A DNA stretch of 64,000 nucleotides from Phil1 sp040767925 (GCA_040767925.1 JAXGNN010000001.1:1054001-1118000), one strand, 5' to 3'; positions 43,475-53,145 are shown, numbered from the stretch's first letter. Notes: generated by a model not told the origin, from the letters alone. Numbers and translations: made by a program.

Positions 43475-44875
43475 TCAGCGCGATTGCAGGTAATCGGCGA
43501 CGATCAATCCGCATTCCAGTTGGACGCCGACAAGGTTTCGGATCGGGACGACCTGATAGTTCATGTTCTCCTCGAGGAAGGAGGTGATTTTCCGAAAACC
43601 CTCCATCGATTTTTCAACGCCCTTCTCGAGCGCTTCGCGCTTCTTCGGGTCATTTTCTTCCTGTTCGTCCATGAGGGCAAGCTCGCTTTCGTTCGCCCGA
43701 AGCAGCATAGCGTAGACGATGGCCTTATAGAACTTGGAAACGAGCAGATTATCGAATTTCTCCGCCACGGTGGCGGTTTTTTCGTACCTGGGATCGGCGT
43801 CGAGGCGTTTTTGCTCGGCGCCCGTATCCTCCTGCGTGTGGCGCGTGAAGGCTTCCACCGCCAGCAGGAAATGGTTATCCCGCGAAAGGTATTCGTGCGA
43901 TACCTCGAGGATCGAGAGGATTTCCGCGTTCATGCGGATGTCGTCCTCCATGCGCTGGAGCGCCGCCTGCTTGCGCGTGATGTCGGACGGCCTGCAGTCG
44001 TCGATGCGGGGGTCGTAGAAATAAGGCAGCTCCGTGAGCAGGGTGAACGAGTTGTAGCGTTCCCGGGCATAGCTCGCGCTGCAGTCCCCGCTCGAGAAGT
44101 TCTTGACGATCTCCTTCATGTCGCCGCCGCAGTATTTCTCCTTGAAGTCGTATTCCGCGCTGACGCCCAGATTCGCATAGATCGCCGTGGCGTACTCCTC
44201 GCACGCGGGGCTTTCCGGCTCGCCCCTGTGGAGCGGCACGCCGTATTTCTCCGGCACGCCGTGCAGCTCGTTGAAAATCTCGGGCAGCGGCCAGGAGATA
44301 TACCAGTATGCGCCGCCGAAGCCCGCGTTGTGCAGCGAATAGATGAAGTGCGGCTTTATTTCGTCGATCAGCTTCATCATGGCGGTCGTTTCGGGGATGC
44401 TGTCGTGGAAATGCAGCTGCTTATAATCTATCGGGAAAGTCCAGTCCACCTGTTCGAAACCGGCGGGCCTGAAGAAATTGCGCATATAGTTTGTGATGGT
44501 GAAAGGGCCCTTGAACCATTTTTCGTTCTTCTTGGTCCCGTCGGCGTCCCACGCCTTTACGATGTACCAAGTGTAATCCAGCTCCCGGCGGAGCTCCTCG
44601 TTTTTTGCGAGCTGCCACGAGAAATGCTCGAGCAGCATGGTGCCGATGGGTTCGTTCGGATGCGGCAGGCCGAACATGAGCGCGTTTTTGCTGCCGCTGC
44701 CTATTTTTAAACAGTAGAGCGGGTGGTTTTCCCGCGTTTTTCCGATTTCAAACAGGGATACGACGCCGGGGAACTGCCGGGCGAGCTGCTTGGAGCTTTC
44801 GTCCATCTCATCCACGGTGAGGAATTTCTGATAATCGGGAATCTGCTCGAGAAGCTGCTCAAATACTTTTTTCAT
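43475..44875 (-). CDS. M14 family zinc carboxypeptidase-like protein
   Basis: 466 residues. The zinc motif His-Pro-Asn-Glu (GLPHPNEPIGTML) and the downstream ligand His (YSLHNAGFGG) are those of the M14 family. The region beyond ~300 is helical and carries the likely catalytic Glu (not assigned with confidence). No signal peptide, so cytoplasmic. The ATG at 44875 is preferred over a GTG two codons earlier; TAGGACGG lies upstream. Last gene of the oligopeptide transporter operon, so it probably digests imported peptides. Confidence 0.87.
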   Translation of the reverse strand: MKKVFEQLLEQIPDYQKFLTVDEMDESSKQLARQFPGVVSLFEIGKTRENHPLYCLKIGSGSKNALMFGLPHPNEPIGTMLLEHFSWQLAKNEELRRELDYTWYIVKAWDADGTKKNEKWFKGPFTITNYMRNFFRPAGFEQVDWTFPIDYKQLHFHDSIPETTAMMKLIDEIKPHFIYSLHNAGFGGAYWYISWPLPEIFNELHGVPEKYGVPLHRGEPESPACEEYATAIYANLGVSAEYDFKEKYCGGDMKEIVKNFSSGDCSASYARERYNSFTLLTELPYFYDPRIDDCRPSDITRKQAALQRMEDDIRMNAEILSILEVSHEYLSRDNHFLLAVEAFTRHTQEDTGAEQKRLDADPRYEKTATVAEKFDNLLVSKFYKAIVYAMLLRANESELALMDEQEENDPKKREALEKGVEKSMEGFRKITSFLEENMNYQVVPIRNLVGVQLECGLIVADYLQSR

Positions 44876-44910
44876 ACACAACCGTCCTAATCATTTGATC
44901 GGCGTGAGAC

Positions 44911-44940
44911 CCGGGCAGGCGGGTCATGCCGCCTGCCCGG
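44911..44940 (-). terminator. Strong intra-operon hairpin after the binding-protein gene
   Basis: CCGGGCAGGCGG (44911-44922) and CCGCCTGCCCGG (44929-44940) make a perfect 12-bp stem with a 6-base loop in the gap between the binding-protein and M14 genes. No T run; it may stabilise the binding-protein mRNA or attenuate the last gene. Confidence 0.65.
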
Positions 44941-44963
44941 ATTCCAGCTAAGTTGAAAGGGGA

Positions 44964-46595
44964 TTATTCGAAGTAAGCGAAGGTGAACTCGCCCCAGCTG
45001 CCTACGCCCGCGTTCTGGCAAGGCGCGCCCACGAGGTTGGACGGGAAGCAGACGTATTCGGCGTACGAAATGATGGGGATGATCGCCATCTCGTCATGCA
45101 TGATCTGCTGGACGCGGAAGTAGCGCTCCTGCCGGTACGCCTCGTCGCCGTTGGCGTTGGCCTCTGCGAGCAGCTGGTCGATTTCCGCGTTCGAATACTC
45201 GCCGAGGTTCGACATGCCGCCGGTGCCGATGCGGCTCGCGAGCGCCGAGGGGTCGGGGCCCTGGAAGCCGCCCATGAGCGCCATGCTGAAAGTGCCGGGC
45301 GCGCCGGAAAGCTCGTTGACGGTCTGATCCCACGCGAGGTATTCCTGCGCGTTGACGGTGAGCTCAATGCCGGCCTCCTTGCAGGCGGCGGCGATCAGCC
45401 TTCCGACGTCGGGCGCGTTGTCAAGGTTGTATACCTCAAGCTGCAGCCCGCGCACATAGTAACCGTCCGCATCCTTGGTGTAGCCCGCTGCCTCAAGGGC
45501 GGCGACGGCGGCCTGGATGTCGTACTCGGGCGCGGCCGCCGCGGAGTTGGAGGCCCACTCGATGATGGAGGGATAGAAGTTATACTCGGGCGAACGCACG
45601 CCCGCGAAGACCTTGTTGTTGATGTCCGCGCGGTTGATGCAGTACGCGAGCGCCTGGCGCACGGCGAGCGGGGTTTCGTAGCCTGCGCGGAAATTGAACA
45701 GGATGTACATCGGCGAGGGGTAGACGTTCAGAACAGCCGCGTAGCCTTCCGACTGGAGGCTGGCGACGTCGGTGTTGGGAGCCGCGTCGAGATAGTCGAT
45801 CTCGCCGGTGCGCAGCGCCTGCACAGCGGTGGTGGTGTCCGGGATGATCTTGAAGATCAGCTTGTCGATCCTGACTTCGGTTTCCCAGTAATTCTCGTTC
45901 TTCGCAAGGTCGATGCTCACCGACGGGGTATAGCTGACGAACTTGAACGGGCCGGTGCCGACGGGCGACTCGCTGGCGGGGTTCTCGCCCCAGGGCTGCC
46001 CGTTGTCGAACAAGTGCTTGGGCAGCACGAACGTGCCGTACCAGCCGAGGTAGCCGAGAATGCCCATGTCGGGGCTCTTCATGACGAAGACGGCGGTATT
46101 CTCATCGGGGCATTCGACGTGGTCGAGGTTCCTCAGGAGGTAGTTCGCGATCAGCGCGGAATCCGCGGCGATCGTCTCGAAAGTATACTTCACGTCCGCG
46201 GAGGTGAACTTCTCGCCGTCATGCCAGAAGGCGTTTTCAGCGAGGTGGAAGGTGATCCTTAGACCGTCGTCGCTCGTCTCCCAGCTCCTTGCGAGGTCGG
46301 GGATGAGCTGCTTGTTGGCGTCGAGCTTCAAAAGGCGGTTGTAGACGTTCTGCGCCACCGCGTAGTTGAAATCGTCGCCCGTGGTGTTGGGGTTGAGCGT
46401 CAGGGGATCGCCGTAGCTGCGGACCACGAGGGTCTGCTCCTCGGCGGGAGCGGGGGGTGCGGTTTCTCCGGCGCCGTCGGTTTTGTTCGGGCTGCCGGCG
46501 TTCGTGGGGGTGCCCGTTTCGGACGCGGGACCTCCGCACGCGGCCAGGGACGCAAGCACGAGCATGGCCATTAACAGTGCGAGCGCTTTTTTCAT
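44964..46595 (-). CDS. oppA: Peptide-binding lipoprotein, SBP family 5 (OppA/DppA type)
   Basis: 543 residues. Lipoprotein signal (LALLMAMLVLASLAACGG, lipobox Cys at about 20), a Thr/Pro-rich linker, and a complete SBP family 5 domain beginning VVRSYGDPLTLNPNTTG. It is transcribed after the two permease and two ATPase genes. Unusually, the binding protein comes last among the transporter genes rather than first. Substrate unknown; the adjacent M14 peptidase points to peptides. Confidence 0.93.
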   Translation of the reverse strand: MKKALALLMAMLVLASLAACGGPASETGTPTNAGSPNKTDGAGETAPPAPAEEQTLVVRSYGDPLTLNPNTTGDDFNYAVAQNVYNRLLKLDANKQLIPDLARSWETSDDGLRITFHLAENAFWHDGEKFTSADVKYTFETIAADSALIANYLLRNLDHVECPDENTAVFVMKSPDMGILGYLGWYGTFVLPKHLFDNGQPWGENPASESPVGTGPFKFVSYTPSVSIDLAKNENYWETEVRIDKLIFKIIPDTTTAVQALRTGEIDYLDAAPNTDVASLQSEGYAAVLNVYPSPMYILFNFRAGYETPLAVRQALAYCINRADINNKVFAGVRSPEYNFYPSIIEWASNSAAAAPEYDIQAAVAALEAAGYTKDADGYYVRGLQLEVYNLDNAPDVGRLIAAACKEAGIELTVNAQEYLAWDQTVNELSGAPGTFSMALMGGFQGPDPSALASRIGTGGMSNLGEYSNAEIDQLLAEANANGDEAYRQERYFRVQQIMHDEMAIIPIISYAEYVCFPSNLVGAPCQNAGVGSWGEFTFAYFE

Positions 46596-46646
46596 GGCTT
46601 TTCCTCCTAAATGTCATTTATTTGATGCGCGCGAAACGCGCGGCAA

Positions 46647-47633
46647 TCAAACCTTAAAGCAGGCGACGCGATGACCGCCCTCATGCGTCGTGGTCGGCGG
46701 GTATTCCTTCAGGCATTCCGCTCCCGCGACGGGGCAGCGGTCGGCGAAGAAGCAGCCGGGGCCGGGGTCGATCGGGGTGGGCGGTTCGCCGTCTATGCGG
46801 ATCGGCTCGGTTTTATCGAAAATATCGATTGAAGCGCAGTTCGAAATCAGTGCCTGCGTGTACGGGTGCAGCGGGCTGTCGATGATCGCGTCCGCGGCGC
46901 CGTATTCGACGACGCGGCCGAGGTACATCACCGCGATGTTGTCGGCGACATGGCGCGTCAGGGCGATGTCGTGACTGATGAAAACGACCGTCACCTTCTT
47001 CTCGACGCTCTGTTCGAGCAGCATATTGATGATATCCGCGCGCACGGAAACGTCGAGCATGGAAACGGGCTCGTCCGCCACGATGACGGCGGGGTCCAGC
47101 GACATGGCGCGCAGGATCGCGATGCGCTGAAGCTGTCCTCCGGAAAGCTCGTGCGGATACCGCTTGAGGATATCGTCGGCGGGCCGGAGGTTGCCGGATT
47201 CGAGCAGCTCCACGCAGCGCCTGCGGCGCGCGGCCTTATCCGGACAGATGCCGTGGTTTTTCAGCGGGCGGCTCAGGAGCTGCTCGATGGTATCCCGCGG
47301 GGTGAACGCATCGTATGGGTTCTGGAAAACGATCTGCACGGTACGGTAGAATTTCTTCGCGTCCTCCTCGATCATCTTCCCGGTCGATACGCCGCCGATG
47401 AACACATCCCCCGCGCTCGGCGCCTCAAGCCTCGTGAGCAGCCTTGCGAGCGTCGATTTCCCGCAGCCGGATTCGCCGATGACGCCGAGCACCTCGCCCT
47501 GCGCCATGCCGATGCTCACGCCGTTGACCGCCTTGACGAGCTTGCGGCTCCGCCTGCCGCCAAACAGCGTGCCAGACCCCTTGACGGGGTAAAATTTCGA
47601 AATATCCTGAATTTCAATATAGCTGCCGCTCAT
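46647..47633 (-). CDS. oppF: Oligopeptide ABC transporter ATPase, OppF/DppF type
   Basis: 328 residues from ATG 47633, which overlaps the stop of the preceding gene (ATGA); the longer open frame upstream is antisense-like within that gene. Walker A GESGCGKST, Q-loop FQNPYDAFTPRD, signature LSGGQLQRI, Walker B VIVADEPVSMLDV and the H-loop are present, with the C-terminal oligopeptide extension (GPGCFFADRCPVAGAEC). Confidence 0.92.
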   Translation of the reverse strand: MSGSYIEIQDISKFYPVKGSGTLFGGRRSRKLVKAVNGVSIGMAQGEVLGVIGESGCGKSTLARLLTRLEAPSAGDVFIGGVSTGKMIEEDAKKFYRTVQIVFQNPYDAFTPRDTIEQLLSRPLKNHGICPDKAARRRRCVELLESGNLRPADDILKRYPHELSGGQLQRIAILRAMSLDPAVIVADEPVSMLDVSVRADIINMLLEQSVEKKVTVVFISHDIALTRHVADNIAVMYLGRVVEYGAADAIIDSPLHPYTQALISNCASIDIFDKTEPIRIDGEPPTPIDPGPGCFFADRCPVAGAECLKEYPPTTTHEGGHRVACFKV

Positions 47634-48601
47634 TGCTTTTCCACCTCGATCAGATGGCAAGACACAAAGTGGTCGTTGCCCAGGTTGGTCCGCGCGGGCG
47701 CGGCCGTTTTGCATTTCTCCATCGCCTCGGGGCAGCGGCCGGCGAATATGCAGCCTTCGTGGCGAACGGACATATCCGGCAAAAACCCGGGGATGCTCTC
47801 GAGCACGATCCTTCTGCTGCGAAGCGGCGGGAACGCGGCGAGCAGGCCTTTCGTATACGGATGGGCGGGGCGCGCGAGCACGTCCGAAACGTGCCCGGAC
47901 TCGAGGAGCGCGCCCGCGTACATGACGGCGACCTTGTTGCATGAGCTTGACACCACCGAGATATCGTGCGTGATGATGATGCGGCTCGTCTTAAGCTCGC
48001 TCTCCATCTTCCGGAGCTCGAGGAGAATCTGCCCTTGCGTCACCACGTCGAGCGCGGTGGTCGCCTCGTCCATGATGAGGAGCTCCGGCTCGTGCAGCAG
48101 GCTCACGGCGATCATCACGCGCTGGAGCATGCCGCCCGAGAGCTCGTGCGGGTAGAGCCGGTAGACGCGTTCGTTGAGGTTGACGAGCGAGAGCATTTTC
48201 GCGGCCTGCTCGTGCGCCTGCTTCCTTGTGGCGTCGGGCTCGTGGATGCGGTAGATATCCTCGATCTGGTCGCCGATGCGGTGGACGGGGCTGAAGGAGT
48301 TCATCGCCTTTTGGAAGACGACCGAAAGGTTCTTCCAGCGCAGCTTGTTGAGCTGTTCGTCCGGCATATTCAGCAAGTCCTGCCCGAGGAAAACGGCCTC
48401 GCCCTCCACGGCGGTCTTTTTCGCGGGCAGCAGCCTTAGGAGAGCCATCGCCATCGTGGATTTGCCGGAGCCGCTCTCCCCCACGATCCCCATCGAATCG
48501 CCCTGATCGATCGAGAAGGAAGCGCCGTTCACCGCGTAAACGCTCCTATTCTTGTTTTTATAGGTAACGGACAGGTTCCTTACGTCGAGTACGCGCGCCA
48601 T
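47630..48601 (-). CDS. oppD: Oligopeptide ABC transporter ATPase, OppD/DppD type
   Basis: 323 residues. Walker A GESGSGKST, Q-loop FQKAMNSFSPVHR, signature LSGGMLQRV, Walker B LLIMDEATTALDV and C-terminal GCIFAGRCPEAMEKC are present. Note the Q-loop has KAM instead of the more usual NPL, and Walker B has EAT instead of EPT. Starts immediately after the upstream permease and overlaps oppF by 4 bases. Confidence 0.92.
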   Translation of the reverse strand: MARVLDVRNLSVTYKNKNRSVYAVNGASFSIDQGDSMGIVGESGSGKSTMAMALLRLLPAKKTAVEGEAVFLGQDLLNMPDEQLNKLRWKNLSVVFQKAMNSFSPVHRIGDQIEDIYRIHEPDATRKQAHEQAAKMLSLVNLNERVYRLYPHELSGGMLQRVMIAVSLLHEPELLIMDEATTALDVVTQGQILLELRKMESELKTSRIIITHDISVVSSSCNKVAVMYAGALLESGHVSDVLARPAHPYTKGLLAAFPPLRSRRIVLESIPGFLPDMSVRHEGCIFAGRCPEAMEKCKTAAPARTNLGNDHFVSCHLIEVEKQ

Positions 48602-49474
48602 TTACCTTTCCCCCCTTTGCAGCTTCTGCGGGTTCAGGATGTGGTTGAGACCGTCCCCGAGAAGGTTGAAAACAAGCACCGTGAACACCACTGCGAGCCC
48701 CGCCAGAACCGATACCCAGGGCGCGTAGGTGATGTAGTTGCGCCCGTCGTTGATCATCTGCCCCCAGCTGATCACGTTGGGGTCGCCGAGGCCCATGAAC
48801 GAGAGCGCGGCCTCGGTGAGCACCGCGTACGCCATGCTCATGGTCGTGTTGGAGATGACGGGGTACATGCCGTTGGGGATGATGTATTTAAATAGGATCT
48901 GGCCCCGCGTTTCGCCCATGGCGTGCGCGCCCATGACGAACACGCGCTCCTTGAGCGAAAGCGTCTGCGCGCGCATGAGCTTAGCGTTGCGCGGCCATGT
49001 GGTGAGGCCGATGATCACCATCACGTTCGTGAGGCTGTTTCCGAAAAGCGCCACCACGAGCATAATGAGGAACAGATCGGGAATCATCATGAAGATATTG
49101 ATGATTTCCGAGATGACCATATCCACCTTGCCGCCGAAAAATCCCGCGATTCCGCCGACGAGAAGCCCGATGCTGCCCGAGATGAACGCCGCCACGATGG
49201 CCACCCATAGGGACGTGCGCGTGCCGTATACCAGCATGGACCAGATATCCTGCCCCATGTGGTTCGTGCCCAGCCAGTGCCCCGGCGAACCCGGCTCCGC
49301 GAGGCTGTCCGGCCCGTAAAAATCGGCCGGATATTTCGTGATGAGCGGCGCGGACACGACGAGCAGCAGCAGGATCGCGACGCCGATGAGGCCGGCGAAA
49401 AACTGCCTGTCCTGCGTTATGGCCGAAAGAGTTTTCAACAGCTTTTTCATTCTATCCATCCAACCTTCGCGCAT
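48602..49474 (-). CDS. oppC: Oligopeptide ABC transporter permease, OppC/DppC type
   Basis: 290 residues from ATG 49474, which is interlocked with the preceding stop (TAATG); ATG codons at 49459 and 49450 are alternatives. The motif WLGTNHMGQDIWSMLVYG, the EAA loop (MRAQTLSLKERVFVMGAHAMG) and the LGDGLNHILNP end fit OppC/DppC permeases with about six helices. Confidence 0.92.
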   Translation of the reverse strand: MREGWMDRMKKLLKTLSAITQDRQFFAGLIGVAILLLLVVSAPLITKYPADFYGPDSLAEPGSPGHWLGTNHMGQDIWSMLVYGTRTSLWVAIVAAFISGSIGLLVGGIAGFFGGKVDMVISEIINIFMMIPDLFLIMLVVALFGNSLTNVMVIIGLTTWPRNAKLMRAQTLSLKERVFVMGAHAMGETRGQILFKYIIPNGMYPVISNTTMSMAYAVLTEAALSFMGLGDPNVISWGQMINDGRNYITYAPWVSVLAGLAVVFTVLVFNLLGDGLNHILNPQKLQRGER

Positions 49475-50436
49475 TAGTAGCGGATCCTGGGATCGAGCAC
49501 CGCGTAGATGACATCGATGATGATCATGGTGACGCACACCGTGATCGACATGATGAGATAGATGCCCATCAGCACGGGGTAGTCGCGCTGGCTGATGGCG
49601 GTAAGCATGACGCGCCCCGTGCCCGGCCACGCGAACACGACTTCAATGAGCGCGACGCCGGCGATCAGGTACGCGAGGGTGATGCCGAATATGGTCACCA
49701 CGGGCAATATGGCGTTTTTCAATACGTATTTGCGAAAAATACGCTTTTCGCTCATCCCCGCGGCGCGGTATGTCATGATGTAATCCTCGTTATTGACCTG
49801 GATAACGGAGGATTTGGCGATGCGGAAGTAATAGGGGATATCGATGAGGACCAGGGTAAGCATGGGCAGGAACATATGCTTCGCCACGTCGAGCACGCGC
49901 TTGATGCCCGTATAGTTGGCGCGCACATCCTCCATGCCCGAGGAGGGGAACCAGCCGAGCTTGACCGCGAGGACGATGATCAGCATGAGCGCGAGCCAGA
50001 AGCCGGGCATGGCGTTGAGGAAATACGCCCCGCCCGAGTACAGCGCGTCCACGACGGAGCCCTCCTTGCGCGCGGCCACGATGCCCGCGGCCGTGCCGAG
50101 GACGAGGCCGATCACCGAGGCGACGCCCACCAGCAGCAGCGTAGGTCCGAGCTTTTCGCCGATGATATCTACAACAGGCCTTCCGAAAATGATGGAGTCT
50201 CCCAGATCGCCCCGGAGAAGCTGCCCGAAATAACGGAAATACTGAACGTGCAGCGGTTTATCGAGGCCGTATTTCGCCGCGAGCACCGCTTTCAACTCGG
50301 GGTTTGCGACGTTCCTGCCAAGAAGAATCGTGGTCGGATCGCCGGGGGCGATGTGCATGAGCACGAAGTTCAGGGTCATCACCAATACGATGGTGATGAT
50401 GCTGATGAGCAGTTTTTTGACGATGTATTTTTTCAT
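49474..50436 (-). CDS. oppB: Oligopeptide ABC transporter permease, OppB/DppB type
   Basis: 320 residues from ATG 50436. An N-terminal helix (LLISIITIVLVMTLNFVLMH) leads into IAPGDPTTILLG, the motif of this permease group, followed by the EAA loop (YIMTYRAAGMSEKRIFRKYV). The longer open frame upstream is not coding-like. First gene of the minus-strand operon, about 270 bases downstream of a near-consensus promoter and its palindromic operator. Confidence 0.92.
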   Translation of the reverse strand: MKKYIVKKLLISIITIVLVMTLNFVLMHIAPGDPTTILLGRNVANPELKAVLAAKYGLDKPLHVQYFRYFGQLLRGDLGDSIIFGRPVVDIIGEKLGPTLLLVGVASVIGLVLGTAAGIVAARKEGSVVDALYSGGAYFLNAMPGFWLALMLIIVLAVKLGWFPSSGMEDVRANYTGIKRVLDVAKHMFLPMLTLVLIDIPYYFRIAKSSVIQVNNEDYIMTYRAAGMSEKRIFRKYVLKNAILPVVTIFGITLAYLIAGVALIEVVFAWPGTGRVMLTAISQRDYPVLMGIYLIMSITVCVTMIIIDVIYAVLDPRIRY

Positions 50437-50655
50437 TGGCTTTTCCGCTCCCGGTTTTCTATTGATTCGTGGATGGCCTTGGATTTTGTATGCCGCGCGG
50501 CCTTCCGCGAAAGCGGCATGCGGCATATGGTAAAACGATCGCCTGCGGTTTGCTTTGCTGGCCAAACGCGCGGGCGCGGGAATCCGTGCCGGATGCTCCG
50601 GCCTGATCGCGAGGATAAGGCTGTTCCTGGAATTGCGCGGCTGACCGTTTTTGTC

Positions 50656-50694
50656 ATAATGTAGCATATGCTACATTATCGTGTAAAATGTAGC
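50656..50694. promoter_or_regulatory. 24-bp perfect palindrome and extra half-site (operator)
   Basis: ATAATGTAGCAT followed directly by its reverse complement ATGCTACATTAT (50656-50679), and a further ATGTAGC half-site at 50688-50694. It lies just downstream of the promoter, about 23-47 bases past the expected transcription start, a position suited to roadblock repression. The divergent RpiR gene is the obvious candidate regulator. Confidence 0.75.
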
Positions 50695-50709
50695 GTTTAC
50701 TCATAAAGC

Positions 50710-50738
50710 ATTATAAGACCATACTTATACGTTGTCAA
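50710..50738 (-). promoter_or_regulatory. Consensus sigma-A promoter of the opp operon
   Basis: On the minus strand TTGACA (50733-50738), exactly 17 bases, TATAAT (50710-50715), a perfect match to consensus in both boxes. Such a strong promoter next to a palindromic operator implies tight repression. Confidence 0.85.
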
Positions 50739-50946
50739 CTTACAGATTCTGCGCATGCATACGATCACTGTCCCGGACGGACGCGCTTTTTTTATATAGA
50801 GAAGATTTTTCAGATTCGGCTTATGCGCGCGGCGCGCTGTTTTTCATTGACATCGGCGCGTCTGCGCCGTACAATCCCCATTGACGATTATGTATACTTG
50901 GGCGCATCGGGGCGCGGCGTAATTCATTTAGCAAAGGATTTAGATT

Positions 50947-51777
50947 ATGGATACGATGGGAAGGATTGCCGCGGAATACGGCGGCATGACCAAATCGCAG
51001 CAGAAAATCGTTCACTTCATGCAGCTCAACGAGTACGACATGCTCGTCGATCCGCTCGCGGCCATTTCGCAGAAGATCGGCTGCAGCGAGGCGACGGTGG
51101 TGCGATTCGCGAGGCTGCTTGGCTATTCCGGCTATGCCGAAATGCAAAGGGCGCTTTATGACGAGCTGCTCGCCAGGATGAACCGTTCCCATTCCTCCCC
51201 GGAAGAAGCCATGGCGGACAACCCGTATCTGCCGCTCGCAAGCGGCGGGGCGCGGCGCATCAGGGATATGTACGGCGCGCTCGACACGGCCGAGTTCGAT
51301 GTTTTCTGCCGCGTGCTGATGGAAGCGGAAAGCGTTTTGCTGATCGGCTACATGGATTCCTTCGGCGTCGCCGCGCACGCGCTGCATCTGTTCGACGACA
51401 TCCGGCCCAACGTGGATTTCGCGCGATTGCTGTTTGAAACGAACGAGATCTATCGCCATCTGCATAAAAACGCCACAGTGCTTGTGGTTTCCTTCGCCCC
51501 GCATTACAAGCCCACCCACGACATGCTCGAATTGGCCGTTCAACGCGGCAGCACCACGCTGCTCATCACCGACAGCAAGCTCAACCCGCTCGCGCAGATG
51601 GCCTCGCACGTGATCTGCGCCAAGCCGTTTTTCGATGCCGAAACCGGTTGCATGGACATCAGCGCGCCCGTGCACCTGATCTACGCGATGGCGCGCAAGA
51701 TGGCGCTTGACAATCCCGTGCGGGTCGAAAGCTATCGCAAGTCCAGCCTGAGAAGGTTCGAGGAATATATCGGGTAG
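50947..51777 (+). CDS. RpiR-family regulator (HTH plus SIS domain)
   Basis: 276 residues. The N-terminal RpiR helix-turn-helix is recognisable (DPLAAISQKIGCSEATVVRF and ARLLGYSGYAEMQRAL). The C-terminal SIS domain (SVLLIGYMDSFGVAAHAL, VLVVSFAPHYKP, LLITDSKLNPLA) usually binds a phosphosugar, often an amino sugar such as MurNAc-6-phosphate. Divergent from the opp operon, so it probably controls it through the palindrome at 50656. If the ligand is a cell-wall sugar, the operon could recycle muropeptides (inference). Confidence 0.88.
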   Translation: MDTMGRIAAEYGGMTKSQQKIVHFMQLNEYDMLVDPLAAISQKIGCSEATVVRFARLLGYSGYAEMQRALYDELLARMNRSHSSPEEAMADNPYLPLASGGARRIRDMYGALDTAEFDVFCRVLMEAESVLLIGYMDSFGVAAHALHLFDDIRPNVDFARLLFETNEIYRHLHKNATVLVVSFAPHYKPTHDMLELAVQRGSTTLLITDSKLNPLAQMASHVICAKPFFDAETGCMDISAPVHLIYAMARKMALDNPVRVESYRKSSLRRFEEYIG

Positions 51778-51919
51778 GCTTGAATGACAGGCAACCAGGA
51801 TTTTCACATCTTTGGGAAGCAGCGGGCAGGGGTTCATTCCATAATCAGTTCTTGAAACTGCTATCTCCTTCGTTCATTTGTATCACCCGCGTGTTCTTTA
51901 GACACCTTATCAACATCGG

Positions 51920-52131
51920 TTGATACAATGAAACCCGCTTCGGAGTGAGGCGGGTTTTGATATATGAGGCGGAAATAGGCTAGATATCTAGGGACTCTTG
52001 AGGTTTATGGTATTTGAAGCGCTTGATGCTGGTGCGTTTTATGAGAGTGTTTCGGGTTTACAATGGGTTGATGAAGCGTTGTCTTGGAGTTTGAAACTTT
52101 GAGGGAGAAACGTTCACTCCACGAGTATCAT
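51920..52131. repeat. MITE-like repeat, copy B
   Basis: About 212 bp with the same ends as copy A at 30.7 kb: TTGATACAATGAAACCCGC on the left and GTTCACTCCACGAGTATCA on the right, plus the shared TTTGAAACTTTGAGGG. The central ~90 bases differ. A short palindrome (ATCAAC...GTTGAT) precedes each copy. No coding potential is shared between copies. Confidence 0.75.
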
Positions 52132-52434
52132 ATATTACCGGCCAAACAGCTTTCCCAAACCCACAAACCCCACGCGGCGCTTGGGTCGCTCTCCGGCGCG
52201 GCCCTGCCCTCCGCCGGATAAAGCAAAAATATCATACCTGAAAGCAGTTACCATGAGCGGCAACCCTTTCAAATTGTCCTTGACAAGGGGTATATATTAG
52301 ATAGGTCTATTAGGCGTTTGGCGTGGCAACCTATGCACATAGGTACAAGTGGTCGGCGGAATCGGTTTTCCATGCGCAGGCTAGCTATCGGATGGCCACC
52401 CCCCGCATAATTAGAGGCATAAAATACTTAAAAA
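52132..52434. other. Intergenic stretch between the repeat and the KDPG aldolase
   Basis: No gene or hairpin with a T run was recognised. A TTGACA at 52283 has no -10 box at normal distance. The sequence near 52320-52420 has short inverted repeats but matches no RNA class I know. Confidence 0.4.
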
Positions 52435-53145
52435 TTAGTCTTGTGCCCAGCTTTTCTGAAGCGTTCCGGCGGAATAGCGCTTTGCGATATCTGTAAGGAT
52501 CCGTGCAATTTCTTCAATTCGGTCAAAGCGCCCGCCGCAGATGAGTGTTTTATCACATAGCTCGCCGCCTATGCCCGCGCCTGTCATGCCAAGCGCGAGG
52601 AAAGAGTCGAGGTTATCGGCGCTGATTCCACCGGTCGCTATGAGCTTCGCGTCGTTTAACGGCGCCATAACGGCCTTGATATAGGCTGTGCCGAGCTGCC
52701 CGCTGGGAAAGAGCTTGACGAAATCCGCGCCGGCACGCTGAGCCAGAACAATCTCCGTGGGCGTCATGGCGCCCGGTATAGACACGAGGCCCTTACGCTT
52801 GGTTTGCGCGATGATAAAGGAATCGACATTTGGCGAAACGATGAAGGAGGCTCCGGCCGTTGTGGCCGCATCGAGTTGCTCCGGCCTGACGACTGTGCCG
52901 GCGCCGACGGCCATTTCGGGGAAGGAAGCGGAGAGCATGGAGATCGCCTCCGAGGTTTTGCGTAGATTGTCTCCGTCCGCTTGGTCGAATGTCACCTCGA
53001 TCAGGCCTACACCGCCTCTGAGCAGCGCACCGGCCAACGCGACCAACTCGCCGCCATATATGCTGCGACAGATGGCAATAATCTTTTTGTTCGAAATGAG
53101 ATCGCATACTCTTGCTGCGCCATATCCGTGTTCAGATTCACACAT
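52435..53145 (-). CDS. eda: KDPG/KHG aldolase (2-keto-3-deoxy-6-phosphogluconate aldolase)
   Basis: 236 residues of the TIM-barrel aldolase family. Splits KDPG to pyruvate and glyceraldehyde 3-phosphate, or 4-hydroxy-2-oxoglutarate to pyruvate and glyoxylate. AICRSIYGGELVALAGALLRGGVGLIEVTF is the family start in short pieces, the Glu base lies in GLIEVTF, and the Schiff-base Lys in ADFVKLFPSG. AGGAG precedes ATG 53145. It stands alone with its own promoter; no Entner-Doudoroff neighbours are present. The 4-hydroxy-2-oxoglutarate reaction would link to hydroxyproline or hexuronate breakdown; which is used here is unknown. Confidence 0.9.
   Translation of the reverse strand: MCESEHGYGAARVCDLISNKKIIAICRSIYGGELVALAGALLRGGVGLIEVTFDQADGDNLRKTSEAISMLSASFPEMAVGAGTVVRPEQLDAATTAGASFIVSPNVDSFIIAQTKRKGLVSIPGAMTPTEIVLAQRAGADFVKLFPSGQLGTAYIKAVMAPLNDAKLIATGGISADNLDSFLALGMTGAGIGGELCDKTLICGGRFDRIEEIARILTDIAKRYSAGTLQKSWAQD

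Noticed and set aside
52283..52310. TTGACA as a promoter before the KDPG aldolase region
   Set aside because: No -10 box at 16-18 bases, and no gene follows on that strand.
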